NCBI RefSeq assembly: GCF_947497025.1
Contig: NZ_CANMFC010000002.1
Coordinates: 1-64,000 of the forward strand
From: an uncultured Kushneria sp.
GTDB lineage: Bacteria > Pseudomonadota > Gammaproteobacteria > Pseudomonadales > Halomonadaceae
Direction: 5' to 3'
Length of the DNA stretch: 64,000 nucleotides
The translations under genes and the position numbers were made by a program. A model generated the notes under the pieces. That model made no database searches, was not told where the DNA came from, and saw only the letters and a list, made by a program, of their open reading frames with translations. Positions 1 to 8,906 of this stretch are shown in pieces. How positions within the stretch are numbered: position 1 is the first letter of the stretch; every line of letters starts with the position of its first letter.

Positions 1-5
1 TCGTA

Positions 6-11
6 CCTCCT
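6..11 (-). promoter_or_regulatory. Candidate ribosome binding site of a leftward gene starting outside the window
   Basis: On the minus strand this reads AGGAGG, a full Shine-Dalgarno match, followed by five bases to the window edge. A leftward gene probably begins just outside the left edge. In many gammaproteobacteria the gene after dksA is gluQ, but nothing here can confirm that. Confidence 0.35.
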
Positions 12-80
12 GTCCATGTGGAGGTCATATCCTGGCCCAGCTCAGGGGGCGAATTCCACACCCAGCGACGAAGAGCCAAA

Positions 81-107
81 AAAATCGCCCCGGACCGGGG
101 CGATTTT
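81..107 (-). terminator. Rho-independent terminator of the dksA-like gene
   Basis: A perfect 13-bp stem (arms AAAATCGCCCCGG and CCGGGGCGATTTT) surrounds a one-base centre. Read on the minus strand it runs into a seven-base T tract. It lies about 40 bp after the stop of the leftward dksA-like gene. Confidence 0.85.
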
Positions 108-148
108 CAGGCAGGGCCGGCATGAACACCCGACATTAAAGGCATCTT

Positions 149-574
149 TCAGCGCCGACGGGCGTAATGGTTTTCCTGCTGTTCCTGGCGCTGCTTGGCC
201 TCAATGGTAAGCGTGGCGGTCGGACGCAGCAGCAGACGCTTGAGCCCGATGGGTTCGCCGGTCTCTTCGCAGAAGCCGTAGTCGCCCTCATCGATGCGGT
301 CGAGCGTGGCGTTGATCTTGCGCCACAGACGCGTTTCGCGATCGGCCTGTCGCAGGGTATAGCGCAGTTCCTCTTCACTGGCGGCGCGGTCGCTGTCATC
401 ACCGCTGCTTTCAGCCATGCCGATACTGCCGCGCATTTCTTCAAGCGTCTCTTCGACTTCCTTGCGCTCCTTGAGCAGCAGCTGGCGAAAATATTCCAGC
501 TGCGCTTCGTTCATGTAGTCCTCAGCCGGCATGGCGAGAAGCTCTTGTTCGTTGGCAGGGATAGTGACTGTCAT
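149..574 (-). CDS. dksA: DksA/TraR-family RNA polymerase-binding protein with degenerate zinc finger
   Basis: This 141-residue protein belongs to the DksA family, whose members insert a coiled coil into the RNA polymerase secondary channel and modulate rRNA and stress promoters together with ppGpp. The coiled-coil tip motif DxxDxA is present as DDSDRA. The zinc finger is odd: where classical DksA has four cysteines, this one keeps only the first (FCEETGEPIG), and the other three positions are Thr, Thr and Ala (LTIEAK), so zinc binding is unlikely. The ATG at 574 is preferred over an upstream in-frame start at 598 because GAGG lies 9 bases before it. A terminator follows. It could be the main DksA of the organism or a zinc-independent paralogue; which of the two cannot be decided from this window. 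Confidence 0.9.
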   Translation of the reverse strand: MTVTIPANEQELLAMPAEDYMNEAQLEYFRQLLLKERKEVEETLEEMRGSIGMAESSGDDSDRAASEEELRYTLRQADRETRLWRKINATLDRIDEGDYGFCEETGEPIGLKRLLLRPTATLTIEAKQRQEQQENHYARRR

Positions 575-724
575 GATGCTTCGCCTCACTGAGTCCATTC
601 AAAAAAGCGTTCTAACATAGCAGAAAACCGACATGACAGGGCAAGTATGGCCGGTAGTTCAAATTCAGCCCAGCCGACTGTGTTCGGATATCCTGTCCGT
701 GACCGCACCTGAACAGGAGAGAAC

Positions 725-1381
725 ATGAACACCATGGATGACCTGGGGACTGCGCCGAACGATCCTCGAAAGTCGAGTCCGGCCGCGCAACGCAACAAGG
801 CGCCACTGCTGGACGTTCTCCGAGCGCGCCTCGGGAAAGGATCGCGCATACTGGAAATTGCCAGTGGCAGTGGCGAACACATCGTGCACTTTGCCCGGGA
901 GATGCCGGAGCACGAATTCATTCCCAGCGACGCCCATCCCGCAGCGCTGGCCTCGATTGCTGCCTGGCGTGAGGTGCTGCGTCGTGAAGTGCCCGATGTC
1001 CGGCTGCATTCACCACTGGCACTGGAGGTGGCTCAACGCCCGTGGCCGCTGAAGGCAGGAAGTATCGATGCCATGCTGTGCTTCAACATGATCCACATCT
1101 CGCCGTGGCAGGCCACGCTGGATCTGCTGGAAGGGGCTGCACGGTATCTGACACCGGAGGGTTGGCTGCTGCTATACGGCCCGTTCAGCCGCCACGGGGT
1201 CCATCAGGCCGAAAGCAACGCCGCCTTTCATCAGAGCCTTCAGGCACGCGATCGTCGCTGGGGCGTGCGGGATCTGGAACAGGAGGTCCTGCCGGCAGCA
1301 CATGACGCTGGTCTGACACTGGCCGAGATCATCGGGATGCCGGCCAATAACCTTTGTCTTCGACTGTCGCGCAAAAACTGA
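725..1381 (+). CDS. DUF938 family SAM-dependent methyltransferase
   Basis: This 218-residue protein matches the DUF938 family of class I methyltransferases. The N-terminal signature SPAAQRNKAPLLDVL is followed by the SAM-binding loop LEIASGSGEH at about residues 43-52, with an acidic PSDAHP stretch near residue 68 in the expected position of strand 2. The family's substrate is unknown. The start is supported by ACAGGAGAG just upstream of ATG. It stands alone on the plus strand, facing the leftward App1 gene, with the two stops about 10 bp apart, so it is probably monocistronic. Confidence 0.85.
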   Translation: MNTMDDLGTAPNDPRKSSPAAQRNKAPLLDVLRARLGKGSRILEIASGSGEHIVHFAREMPEHEFIPSDAHPAALASIAAWREVLRREVPDVRLHSPLALEVAQRPWPLKAGSIDAMLCFNMIHISPWQATLDLLEGAARYLTPEGWLLLYGPFSRHGVHQAESNAAFHQSLQARDRRWGVRDLEQEVLPAAHDAGLTLAEIIGMPANNLCLRLSRKN

Positions 1382-1390
1382 CGCCGGGCA

Positions 1391-2557
1391 TTACTGGGAT
1401 TCGCGCACGCGTTCAAGCGCGTCACTCGAAATATAGCCCTGGCCGTGGGCGTGTTCGGCCATGGTCAGGCTGTCAGAGGCCAGTACCAGCGAGCAGTCGT
1501 TGTTCTGCTCCTTGTTGATCTGGGCAGAGAGCGCTTCGATGGCCTGCTGACGATCGGCATCGTTGCTGACATCACGGATATAGACCGTTCGAATGCGGCC
1601 GGGGTAGTCCCGCACGATGTCGGTGTAGATCTCGGGATCATGCTGGCCACTGTCGCCGATCAACACGAAGGGCAGCGGGTCATAGAGCTTGAGCATGGTT
1701 TCGATCAGCGCTCGCTTGTGGTCTTCTGCCTTGCGCGGCAGCGGATGCTGCAGCGTCAGCCCCCACTCGCGCAGAAACAGGATCGGCCCGACCGGAATGC
1801 GATTGAGTCGGAAAAACGCCTCCAGCATCTCATAGATGCTCCAGGGCGCCCGCGAGACATAAAGAAGCGGGCGCTGACAGTGCTGATCGCCATCGCCAAC
1901 GTGAAATCCGCGATAAAGCGCTGCCACGCCGGGAAAGGCCATGCGCTGCTCGGCGCGGGCAATGAAGAGGTGATACATCATCTTCAGCTTGTTGGCCACG
2001 CCGGTATACATCACCGTATCGTCGATATCGCTGATCACCGCAAAGTCGATATCGGCCGGTGGAATATAGATATCGGCCACGGCCTCGCCGCCGGCACCAT
2101 CATTGGCGCGGGCACTCTTTTGATCCTTGCTTGGCGACAGGATGCGAAGATGCGCTTCATGCCAGATGCGGTCACCGGGCAAGGGCGTGCCGAGCTGGAT
2201 ATGGGCATTGAAATAACCATCCCGGTCGGTGGTGACCGTGACCGTTTCTCCCCCCAGCTGGATCTGAACATCAATATGCTTGATGCCCCAGCGCACGGTA
2301 CGCCGCATGATATCGGCCAGGTCACGGCGCCATGAGCCCTCAGGCAGATTCAGATTGAAGCCCGGCTGGCGAAAGACCCGTCCCATCATGAACACTTCAC
2401 GGTGCGTGCCGTAACCCCGGTAGGTATGAATCAGCCTGCCGCCATGGACCTTTTCTGACTTGGCGGGACGCGCCACCACGTGAAGCAGTTTCTTGAGGCC
2501 CTTGATCAGGGTGGCGGTGGAGCGACGTGGCATTGAGCTTAACCCGGTAAAAGACAT
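1391..2557 (-). CDS. App1-type (DUF2183) phosphatidate phosphatase-like protein
   Basis: This 388-residue protein carries the C-terminal App1 catalytic domain (DUF2183), a HAD-fold phosphatase known from yeast phosphatidate phosphatase App1. The nucleophile motif DIDDTV is clear, followed by PLLYVSRAPW and the distal HAD acidic motif LIGDSGQHDPEIY near residue 300. The N-terminal half contains a beta-rich region typical of bacterial members (GYFNAHIQL). Bacterial substrates are not established. The ATG at 2557 has GGGAA close upstream; an internal ATG at 2533 is possible. No signal peptide is visible. It ends 10 bp from the convergent methyltransferase. Confidence 0.85.
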   Translation of the reverse strand: MSFTGLSSMPRRSTATLIKGLKKLLHVVARPAKSEKVHGGRLIHTYRGYGTHREVFMMGRVFRQPGFNLNLPEGSWRRDLADIMRRTVRWGIKHIDVQIQLGGETVTVTTDRDGYFNAHIQLGTPLPGDRIWHEAHLRILSPSKDQKSARANDGAGGEAVADIYIPPADIDFAVISDIDDTVMYTGVANKLKMMYHLFIARAEQRMAFPGVAALYRGFHVGDGDQHCQRPLLYVSRAPWSIYEMLEAFFRLNRIPVGPILFLREWGLTLQHPLPRKAEDHKRALIETMLKLYDPLPFVLIGDSGQHDPEIYTDIVRDYPGRIRTVYIRDVSNDADRQQAIEALSAQINKEQNNDCSLVLASDSLTMAEHAHGQGYISSDALERVRESQ

Positions 2558-2657
2558 CGATTCCCAGAAATGGCGACATGAAAGGGCCGTCCTGTGGCGT
2601 CACACTCAAGCGTAGTCGCACCACGCGGCCCTGTCGCCCGTCATGCCGGGCGGGCCG

Positions 2658-3962
2658 TCAATCAGCACGGGGGCGCTGAATGCTCATCACGCCCAGTGCC
2701 GAAAGCCCACAGCCCACGGCCAGATAGAGCGCCACCGGCAGCCAGCTGCCGCCGGCCATGCTCACAAGTGCTGCGGCAATGAACGGCGTAAACCCGCCGC
2801 CCACCACACTGGCCACCTGATAGCCTACCCCCGCGCCGCTATAGCGATAAGCCGTCCCGAAAAGCTCGGCAAACATCGGCTGCTGCACGCTGACCACCAT
2901 GTCGTGGGCCAGATTGGCCAGCATGACGGCAAAAAAGACAATCCAGACAATCGAGCGCGCCTCCAGCGCCATGAAAAAGGGAAAGGCACACAGCACGCCG
3001 ACCGCGGCACCGACCACATAGATGCGCCGCCGGCCAAAACGGTCGGCCAAAAGCGCAAACAGCGGGATGGTCACACAGCTGATGGCCCCGACCAGCAGCC
3101 CGATATTGAGAAAGAGCTCGCGCGAGAGCCCCAGATAACTGGTGGAATAGCTCAGCGCAAAGGTGGTCACGATGTACATCGTGAAAAGCTCGGCCAAACG
3201 CAACGCAATGATCTGCAAAAAGGCCTTCGGATGACGGCTCAGCGCCTCGAGCACCGGCGGTCGAGAAGGCCTCTGGCCCCTTTCCTCAACGGTTTCCCTG
3301 AACTCGGGCGACTCCTCGAGGCCCGCGCGCACCCAAAAGGCAATCGCGACCAGCACAATCGAGAAGACAAACGGCAGTCGCCAGCCCCAGCTCTGAAAGG
3401 CCGCATCATCGAGAAAGTGACTCAACAGCGACACGCTGCCGGTGGCCAGAATCAGCCCCACGCCGTAGCCGACCTGCACGCCGCTGCTGTAAAACGCCCG
3501 CCGGTGACGCGGCGCGCTCTCGACCGCCATCAGCGCCGCACCGCCCCACTCACCACCTACGGCAAAGCCCTGCAGGGCGCGCAGCGTCACCAGCAGGATC
3601 GGTGCCCAGACCCCGATGCTGGCATAGGTGGGCAGCAGTCCGATCAGGGCCGTGGAAACGCCCATCAACATGACCGTCAGCACCAGCATGCGCTTGCGTC
3701 CGAGCCGGTCCCCGAAATGGCCGAACACGATGCCGCCCAGCGGGCGAAACAGAAATCCCACACCGAAGGTGGCCAGCGCGGCCAGCGTGCCGGCGGCCGG
3801 GCTCACGTTGGGAAAAAACTGGCCGTTGAACACCAGCGCCGCCACGATGCCGTAAAGCAAAAAGTCATACCAGTCGACCACGGCACCCACAAAACTGCCC
3901 AGCGCCGCGCGACGCGCCTGCTGCTCATGGGTCAGCACGCCCGAATGACGCTCTGCACGCAT
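2658..3962 (-). CDS. MFS transporter, metabolite:H+ symporter (MHS) family
   Basis: This is a 434-residue, 12-helix major facilitator of the MHS branch (relatives: ShiA, KgtP, ProP). Diagnostic motifs are the N-terminal SFVGAVVDWYDFLLYG, the loop 2-3 signature GHFGDRLGRKRML, and RALQGFAVGGEWGGAALM in helix 4-5. Family members import organic acids, shikimate, alpha-ketoglutarate or compatible solutes with protons; the substrate here cannot be read from sequence. AGAGG upstream supports the start. It lies about 100 bp upstream of the App1 gene on the same strand and may be co-transcribed with it, though no functional link is obvious. Confidence 0.88.
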   Translation of the reverse strand: MRAERHSGVLTHEQQARRAALGSFVGAVVDWYDFLLYGIVAALVFNGQFFPNVSPAAGTLAALATFGVGFLFRPLGGIVFGHFGDRLGRKRMLVLTVMLMGVSTALIGLLPTYASIGVWAPILLVTLRALQGFAVGGEWGGAALMAVESAPRHRRAFYSSGVQVGYGVGLILATGSVSLLSHFLDDAAFQSWGWRLPFVFSIVLVAIAFWVRAGLEESPEFRETVEERGQRPSRPPVLEALSRHPKAFLQIIALRLAELFTMYIVTTFALSYSTSYLGLSRELFLNIGLLVGAISCVTIPLFALLADRFGRRRIYVVGAAVGVLCAFPFFMALEARSIVWIVFFAVMLANLAHDMVVSVQQPMFAELFGTAYRYSGAGVGYQVASVVGGGFTPFIAAALVSMAGGSWLPVALYLAVGCGLSALGVMSIQRPRAD

Positions 3963-4048
3963 GTTCTCAAGCCTCTCTGGTTAATCCGTCAATGAAGGCC
4001 TGCGACAATGCCAGTGACGGCCCTGGGCGTCCACTGCACGAGAGGCAT

Positions 4049-4077
4049 AAAAAAACCGCCTGCCAAAGCAGACGGTT
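4049..4077 (-). terminator. Rho-independent terminator of rhlE
   Basis: A 10-bp stem with one G-T wobble (arms AACCGCCTGC and GCAGACGGTT, loop CAAA) runs into a T tract on the minus strand, 35 bp after the rhlE stop codon. Confidence 0.8.
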
Positions 4078-4111
4078 GTGATCACATTACCTGTGCGGTT
4101 TAACGGCTTGG

Positions 4112-5500
4112 TCAGCGGTTGCCGCTACCGCTATTGCCTGACGAACGGGAGCTGCTGCGACGGCGACGCGCCGGGCGGGCCTGTTCATCACTGCCGGGGC
4201 TGCCACCGCCACCGCTGCGTGAGCGATTGTTTGATCCGCTGCGACCGGCACCGCCGCCGTTACGAGCGCCGCCCCCGTTGTTGCGCGCCTGGCCGCTGCC
4301 CTGACGACGCTGACCGCCGTTTGGGCGCTGCTCACGTTCATCGGGGGTTTCCGGCACGGCGCGCGTGAAGTCAAAGCCCTCGGCAGTGGCCACCGGAATG
4401 TTGCGACCAATCAGCTTCTCGATCTGCTTGAGCTGACTGCGCTCATCGGGCATCACCAGCGAGACCGCCTGGCCGCTGGCACCGGCACGACCGGTACGAC
4501 CGATGCGGTGTACGTAGTCGGAGGGCGTCTTGGGCAGCTCGAAGTTCACCACGTTGGGCAGCTCGGAAATATCGATACCGCGCGCGGCCACATCGGTGGC
4601 CACCATCACCTGCACTTCGCCGTTCTTGAAGCCGGAAAGCGCGGCAGTTCGGGCATTCTGGCTCTTGTTGCCATGAATGGCCGCCGCCGTGATACCGGCC
4701 TTTTGAAGATGCTGCGTCACCCGGTTGGCCATGTGCTTGGTGGCCGTAAAGACCAGCGCCTGAGACCACTGATGATGGGTGATCAGATGGGTCAAAAGCG
4801 CCATGCGCTGGGGCTTTTCGACCATGTAGATCGACTGATCGACGCTTTCGGCCGCGGTGTTGCGCGGGGCCACATCAATGCTGACCGGGTTGTCCAGCAG
4901 TGTACCGGCCAGCTCGCGAATCTCTTTCGAGAAGGTCGCGGAGAACAGCAGGTTCTGACGCTTTCTGGGCACCAGACGCAGGATCTTCTTGATGTCGTGG
5001 ATAAAGCCCATGTCCAGCATGCGGTCGGCTTCATCCAGCACCAGGGTTTCGACCTGGTCCAGACGCACGGCCTTTTGATTGACCAGGTCCAGCAGTCGAC
5101 CCGGGCAGGCCACCAGAATGTCCACGCCATCACGCAGACGCGCGATCTGCGGGTTGACCTTGACGCCGCCGTAGACCACATCGCTTTTCAAACGCGGACG
5201 CAGGTGCACGCCGTATTTCTCGACCGACTCCCCGATCTGGGCCGCCAGTTCGCGGGTCGGCGTCAGAATCAGCGCCCGGACCGGACGCCTGGATTCAAAA
5301 CGCTGACGCGACAGACGCTCCAGAATCGGCAGGGTAAAGCCTGCGGTCTTGCCGGTACCGGTCTGAGCCGCCGCCAGCACATCGCGACCTTCAAGGCAGG
5401 CCGGAATGGCTTTTGATTGAATAGGGGAAGGTGTCTGGTAACCAGCATCTTCGAGAGCACGCAAAAGCTCGGGCGACAGCCCAAGTTGGGAAAATGACAT
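4112..5500 (-). CDS. rhlE: DEAD-box ATP-dependent RNA helicase RhlE
   Basis: This 462-residue superfamily 2 RNA helicase has all core motifs: Q motif (GYQTPSPIQ, residues 20-28), Walker A AQTGTGKT (45-52), PTRELA (81-86), DEAD (156-159), SAT (187-189) and HRIGRTGR near residue 335. The order and spacing fit RhlE, which works in ribosome assembly and RNA decay. The last 80 or so residues are a low-complexity tail rich in Gly, Arg, Asn and Ser, probably an unstructured RNA-binding extension; such tails are usual in RhlE but variable in composition. The start matches the conserved MSFxxLGL opening, although the ribosome binding site is weak. A terminator follows. Confidence 0.95.
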   Translation of the reverse strand: MSFSQLGLSPELLRALEDAGYQTPSPIQSKAIPACLEGRDVLAAAQTGTGKTAGFTLPILERLSRQRFESRRPVRALILTPTRELAAQIGESVEKYGVHLRPRLKSDVVYGGVKVNPQIARLRDGVDILVACPGRLLDLVNQKAVRLDQVETLVLDEADRMLDMGFIHDIKKILRLVPRKRQNLLFSATFSKEIRELAGTLLDNPVSIDVAPRNTAAESVDQSIYMVEKPQRMALLTHLITHHQWSQALVFTATKHMANRVTQHLQKAGITAAAIHGNKSQNARTAALSGFKNGEVQVMVATDVAARGIDISELPNVVNFELPKTPSDYVHRIGRTGRAGASGQAVSLVMPDERSQLKQIEKLIGRNIPVATAEGFDFTRAVPETPDEREQRPNGGQRRQGSGQARNNGGGARNGGGAGRSGSNNRSRSGGGGSPGSDEQARPARRRRSSSRSSGNSGSGNR

Positions 5501-5684
5501 CGACAGGTTGTCTCATGGCGCTATCGGATGCTGGCGTCTTCTTCGCGAGAGCGACAGCGCCGTGACAGCGCAGGGGGAATTTCAATGACGGAGGCAGGCC
5601 AACGACCTGCCCGTGCGAAGAGGAGCGCCAACATAGGGGATTTGCGCCCCGATTACCAGCCTTATCGTATTGTGGCCTTGATCG

Positions 5685-7157
5685 TTACCGCGCCGTGACG
5701 GCCTCTTCGGCCTCATCAGGATCCTCGAAATGCAGGCCCCAGCCGGTGGCCGCGGCCAACAGCATGATCAAAAGCAGAAACCAGCCGTGGAAGACAAACG
5801 GGAAGACTTCGGTGGGGGCAACAATCGGCAGCCAGTCATACTGTCCCTGCATGGACGTGATGGTGGCCCAGCCCAGCAGTACCGGCGCGCCCCAGGGGAA
5901 AATATAGCCCAGCGCCGAGGTCACGGCATCGAGCATGTTGGCACGACGATAGCAGTGAATGCGGTACTTCCTCCCCAGCTCGCGCACGAACGGCGCCGCG
6001 GCAATCTCGGCGGCCGTGTTGATGGTGATCGCCGAGTTTAAAAGCGCCACGATCCCCCAGATGGCCAGCTCCGCGCGGCGTACGGAATCGCCGATCCAGC
6101 GCATCAGGCCCCGCGTGATGGCGCTCATGGTACCGCCCAGTCTGAGCAGATGGGCGGTGGCGACAATCAGAAGAATCAGGATCGCCATGTTGACGTAGCC
6201 GCTGACCCCATCCACCAGGGCGCCGGTGACGACGCTGTCGCTTTCGGGATCAAAGGCCATGATCTCACCGGGGGCGGCCAGGCCTGCCACCACGATCATG
6301 ATGGAAGCCAGAACGATCCCCCAGGTTAATGATGTGATCAGGTGATGGCCACGCAGGGCCAGCAACAGCACCAGCGCAAAGGGGACAAGCATCAAGAGCC
6401 CGCTCGGGTCGGTCTGCGCCATCATCGCCTCAAGCGCGGCATCGTTGCCCTCGACACTGCCGCTGGCATTGCCCAGCAGCACAAACAGCACCAGCGACGG
6501 TACGGCGGCCATGATCGAATACTTGAAGCGGCTGCGCACCACGCCCGGCACATCGGCGTCCTGGGTCGTGGCGGAGACAATGGTGGTATCCGACACCGGC
6601 GCGAGGTTATCGCCAAAGATGGCACCGGCCAGAATGGCGCCGAACAGCACTACCGGATCACACCCCAGCGCCACACCGGCGGGGTACATCAGGGTACTGA
6701 AGGCCACCGTGGTGCCGTAGCCGGTGCCGACTGCGGTGGAAAATACGGCCGCCAGTACAAAGGTCAGCCCCACAAAGACACCGCCAGAGGCGCCTGAAAT
6801 ACCGCCCAGCCAGACCAGTCCTTCCACCAGCCCGCCGGTCTGCAGCACCTGCGCCAGCATGCCGGCATAAAACCAGGCCACCACGGCGATCACCCCGATC
6901 GGCTGGGCCATGCCGCTGAACAGGCCACTGGCATATTCCTCCCAGCGGCTTTTGCAAAAGAGCAGACCCAGCGTCAGACCGAACAGACAGCCCATGACCA
7001 GGCCAATTTCGGAAGAGAGCCCCAGTACACTGGTAATGATGGCCCAGCCGACAAAAAATATCAGCGGCACGGCAGCGCCCAGCGCGCCAAGACGAAACTT
7101 CAGGGCCGGCTCGTTTTGAGCATGTGTCGTTGTGCGGTTATCCGATGTCTCGGTCAT
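5685..7157 (-). CDS. NhaC-family Na+/H+ antiporter
   Basis: This 490-residue, highly hydrophobic protein has about 12 membrane segments and resembles the NhaC/YqkI group of Na+/H+ (or malate/lactate-coupled) antiporters. Supporting motifs are the glycine-rich FSTAVGTGYGTTVAFSTLM and the conserved AGAIFGDNLAPVSDTTI segment, whose acidic residue and SDTT are typical of the family. The ATG at 7157 (MTETSD) is chosen over an upstream in-frame ATG because GGAAGAG lies just before it. Such antiporters export sodium and fit a halophilic host. It is preceded by about 250 bp of non-coding DNA and appears monocistronic. Coupling ion and any organic substrate are not determined by sequence. Confidence 0.85.
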   Translation of the reverse strand: MTETSDNRTTTHAQNEPALKFRLGALGAAVPLIFFVGWAIITSVLGLSSEIGLVMGCLFGLTLGLLFCKSRWEEYASGLFSGMAQPIGVIAVVAWFYAGMLAQVLQTGGLVEGLVWLGGISGASGGVFVGLTFVLAAVFSTAVGTGYGTTVAFSTLMYPAGVALGCDPVVLFGAILAGAIFGDNLAPVSDTTIVSATTQDADVPGVVRSRFKYSIMAAVPSLVLFVLLGNASGSVEGNDAALEAMMAQTDPSGLLMLVPFALVLLLALRGHHLITSLTWGIVLASIMIVVAGLAAPGEIMAFDPESDSVVTGALVDGVSGYVNMAILILLIVATAHLLRLGGTMSAITRGLMRWIGDSVRRAELAIWGIVALLNSAITINTAAEIAAAPFVRELGRKYRIHCYRRANMLDAVTSALGYIFPWGAPVLLGWATITSMQGQYDWLPIVAPTEVFPFVFHGWFLLLIMLLAAATGWGLHFEDPDEAEEAVTAR

Positions 7158-7403
7158 GCCGTCTCTTCCATCGTCGTCTGAAAACGTTGGGCGCAGGGGA
7201 TTCATCGTTCCCCATACCGGGTGCCTGCCGACAGCCCGAAAGCATCGGGTCATCCACGACGGCGGCGCTGTATCAGGTTTTTGTGAAGTGTGACCGGATC
7301 AAACAGGCGGGACAACCGCCCTGGACCAATGGGTAGCCGGCGTACAAGGCCTTCGTGCGCTGAGCTAAGCTCTGGGCAGCACACTTCATACAGGAGCGCT
7401 CGA

Positions 7404-8672
7404 TTGACCCTGCCACTTCACAACCGACGCCGCATTGCCACGCTCTGTCTGCTGGGGGCGCTGGTGTTATATGTCATCAGCACCTGGTATCAGGGCCGTT
7501 TCCCGGCGCTTGAGTATGTTTCGGCCTTTGCCGAGGCGGCCATGATCGGGGGCATCGCCGACTGGTTTGCTGTCACGGCGCTGTTTCGTCATCCGCTGGG
7601 ACTGAAGATCCCGCATACGGCGATCATCCCGCGCAACCGGGCGCGACTGGGGAAAAGTCTTTCCGGGTTTATCCGCGAGAACTTTCTGTCCGAAGCCTAC
7701 GTGCGAGAAAGCGTTCGCCGCTTTGACGTGGCCGGCGCGCTGGTGAACTGGCTGTCACGCCCCGAGCGACGCGCCATGGTCGCCGAGCGCCTGATCCAGG
7801 CCATGAGCACATCACTGTCGGCGGTTCGCCAGAGTGCGGCGCGGGAATTTCTCACCCGGACCCTGCGCCACCATCTGGGGCGCATCAACACCGCCCGGCT
7901 GATGGGCAGCGCACTGAACGTGCTGGCTGCCGAGGGGCGCCATCAGGCCCTGCTCGATGATTCCCTGACCCGGCTCTCGCGCTGGCTTGAGGTCGAGGAT
8001 AATCAGGAGCGGGTCAAGACCTTCATTACCGGCACCGTCTTCAAGCTGTTCAACCCGCGGGTAATGGGCCGTGAAATCAGCATGCACCGGCTGGCCGGCT
8101 GGCTGATCAACGAGCGCATTGTCGAGCAGAGCGCCCGGCTGATCAGTGAGGTCAGCGACGACCCCGACCACCCGCTGCGCCGCCATCTGGATCACCAGTT
8201 TGCCGAATTCATCGAGCGCATGCGCCATGACCCCGCCCTCTCCCGGCGCCTGGACCGCCTGCGCGATGACGTCCTCAACAATGATCGCCTCAGCGACTAT
8301 GTCGCCGGTGTCTGGGAAGAGCTGATGGACTGGCTGGCTCGCGACCTCGAGGCCGTTGATTCGCAGTCGCGCGCCTGGCTTGAACACTTCATCGAGTATT
8401 ACGCGCGCACGCTTGAGCATGACGCCCCGGCCCGCGAATGGCTCAACGACCAGGCCGTGACACTGCTGCCGGCGCTGGTCGAGCGCAACGGTCCGCGCAT
8501 TGATGCCTATATCCAGCGCTACCTGGACAGCCTCGACAGCGACGAGATCGTCGACCAGATCGAGAAAAACGTCGGCAACGATCTGCAGTTCATCCGCATC
8601 AATGGCACCCTGGTCGGCGGGCTGATCGGGCTGGCCATTCATGCTCTGACCCAGCTGATGCTGACGCTTTAA
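7404..8672 (+). CDS. DUF445 family membrane protein
   Basis: This 422-residue protein is a DUF445 family member (relatives YjiN, YheB). It has an N-terminal membrane anchor (residues about 9-25), then the conserved GGIADWFAVTALFRHPLG block, IPHTAIIPRNRARLG, a long helical middle and a second hydrophobic segment at the C-terminus (GTLVGGLIGLAIHALTQLML). Family function is unknown. The only well-placed ribosome binding site (AGGAG at 7392-7396) precedes a TTG codon at 7404, so a TTG start is likely; ATG codons further upstream have no such site and would add an untypical arginine-rich leader. Confidence 0.82.
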   Translation: MTLPLHNRRRIATLCLLGALVLYVISTWYQGRFPALEYVSAFAEAAMIGGIADWFAVTALFRHPLGLKIPHTAIIPRNRARLGKSLSGFIRENFLSEAYVRESVRRFDVAGALVNWLSRPERRAMVAERLIQAMSTSLSAVRQSAAREFLTRTLRHHLGRINTARLMGSALNVLAAEGRHQALLDDSLTRLSRWLEVEDNQERVKTFITGTVFKLFNPRVMGREISMHRLAGWLINERIVEQSARLISEVSDDPDHPLRRHLDHQFAEFIERMRHDPALSRRLDRLRDDVLNNDRLSDYVAGVWEELMDWLARDLEAVDSQSRAWLEHFIEYYARTLEHDAPAREWLNDQAVTLLPALVERNGPRIDAYIQRYLDSLDSDEIVDQIEKNVGNDLQFIRINGTLVGGLIGLAIHALTQLMLTL

Positions 8673-8722
8673 GGCGTTCTGATCTTTCACTCAGGGCGGT
8701 GCCGGCATGTTGTAAACATTAA

Positions 8723-8738
8723 TGTTTCACGTGAAACA
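8723..8738. other. Perfect parS centromere site
   Basis: The 16-bp palindrome TGTTTCACGTGAAACA is the textbook consensus of chromosomal parS, bound by ParB/Spo0J to organise and segregate the origin region. It lies in the non-coding gap between the DUF445 gene and the catalase gene. A second identical copy is at 54653. Confidence 0.85.
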
Positions 8739-8906
8739 TGCCCCCGGCAGGCGACAGCACCTTTCCCCGGGGCGTCATAGCTCTGGCCTCTCCGGTGCGA
8801 TAGGACTAAACCATGAAGATACCGTGATATCTTTCGCGCTCGGGACCGCTCGTGACCGGTTCCAGACACAATCCGTTCGACAGGATGTCAAAAGAGGAAA
8901 AATGGC

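Noticed and set aside
2643-3995. 450-codon open frame on the plus strand
   Set aside because: It is antisense to the MHS transporter, is full of His, Arg, Gln and Lys without family motifs, and reflects GC-rich codon bias of the real gene on the other strand.
8805-8836. OxyR-type site upstream of the catalase gene
   Set aside because: ATAG and a partial dyad AGATA/TATCT are present, but the four-part spacing of the OxyR consensus is not met.
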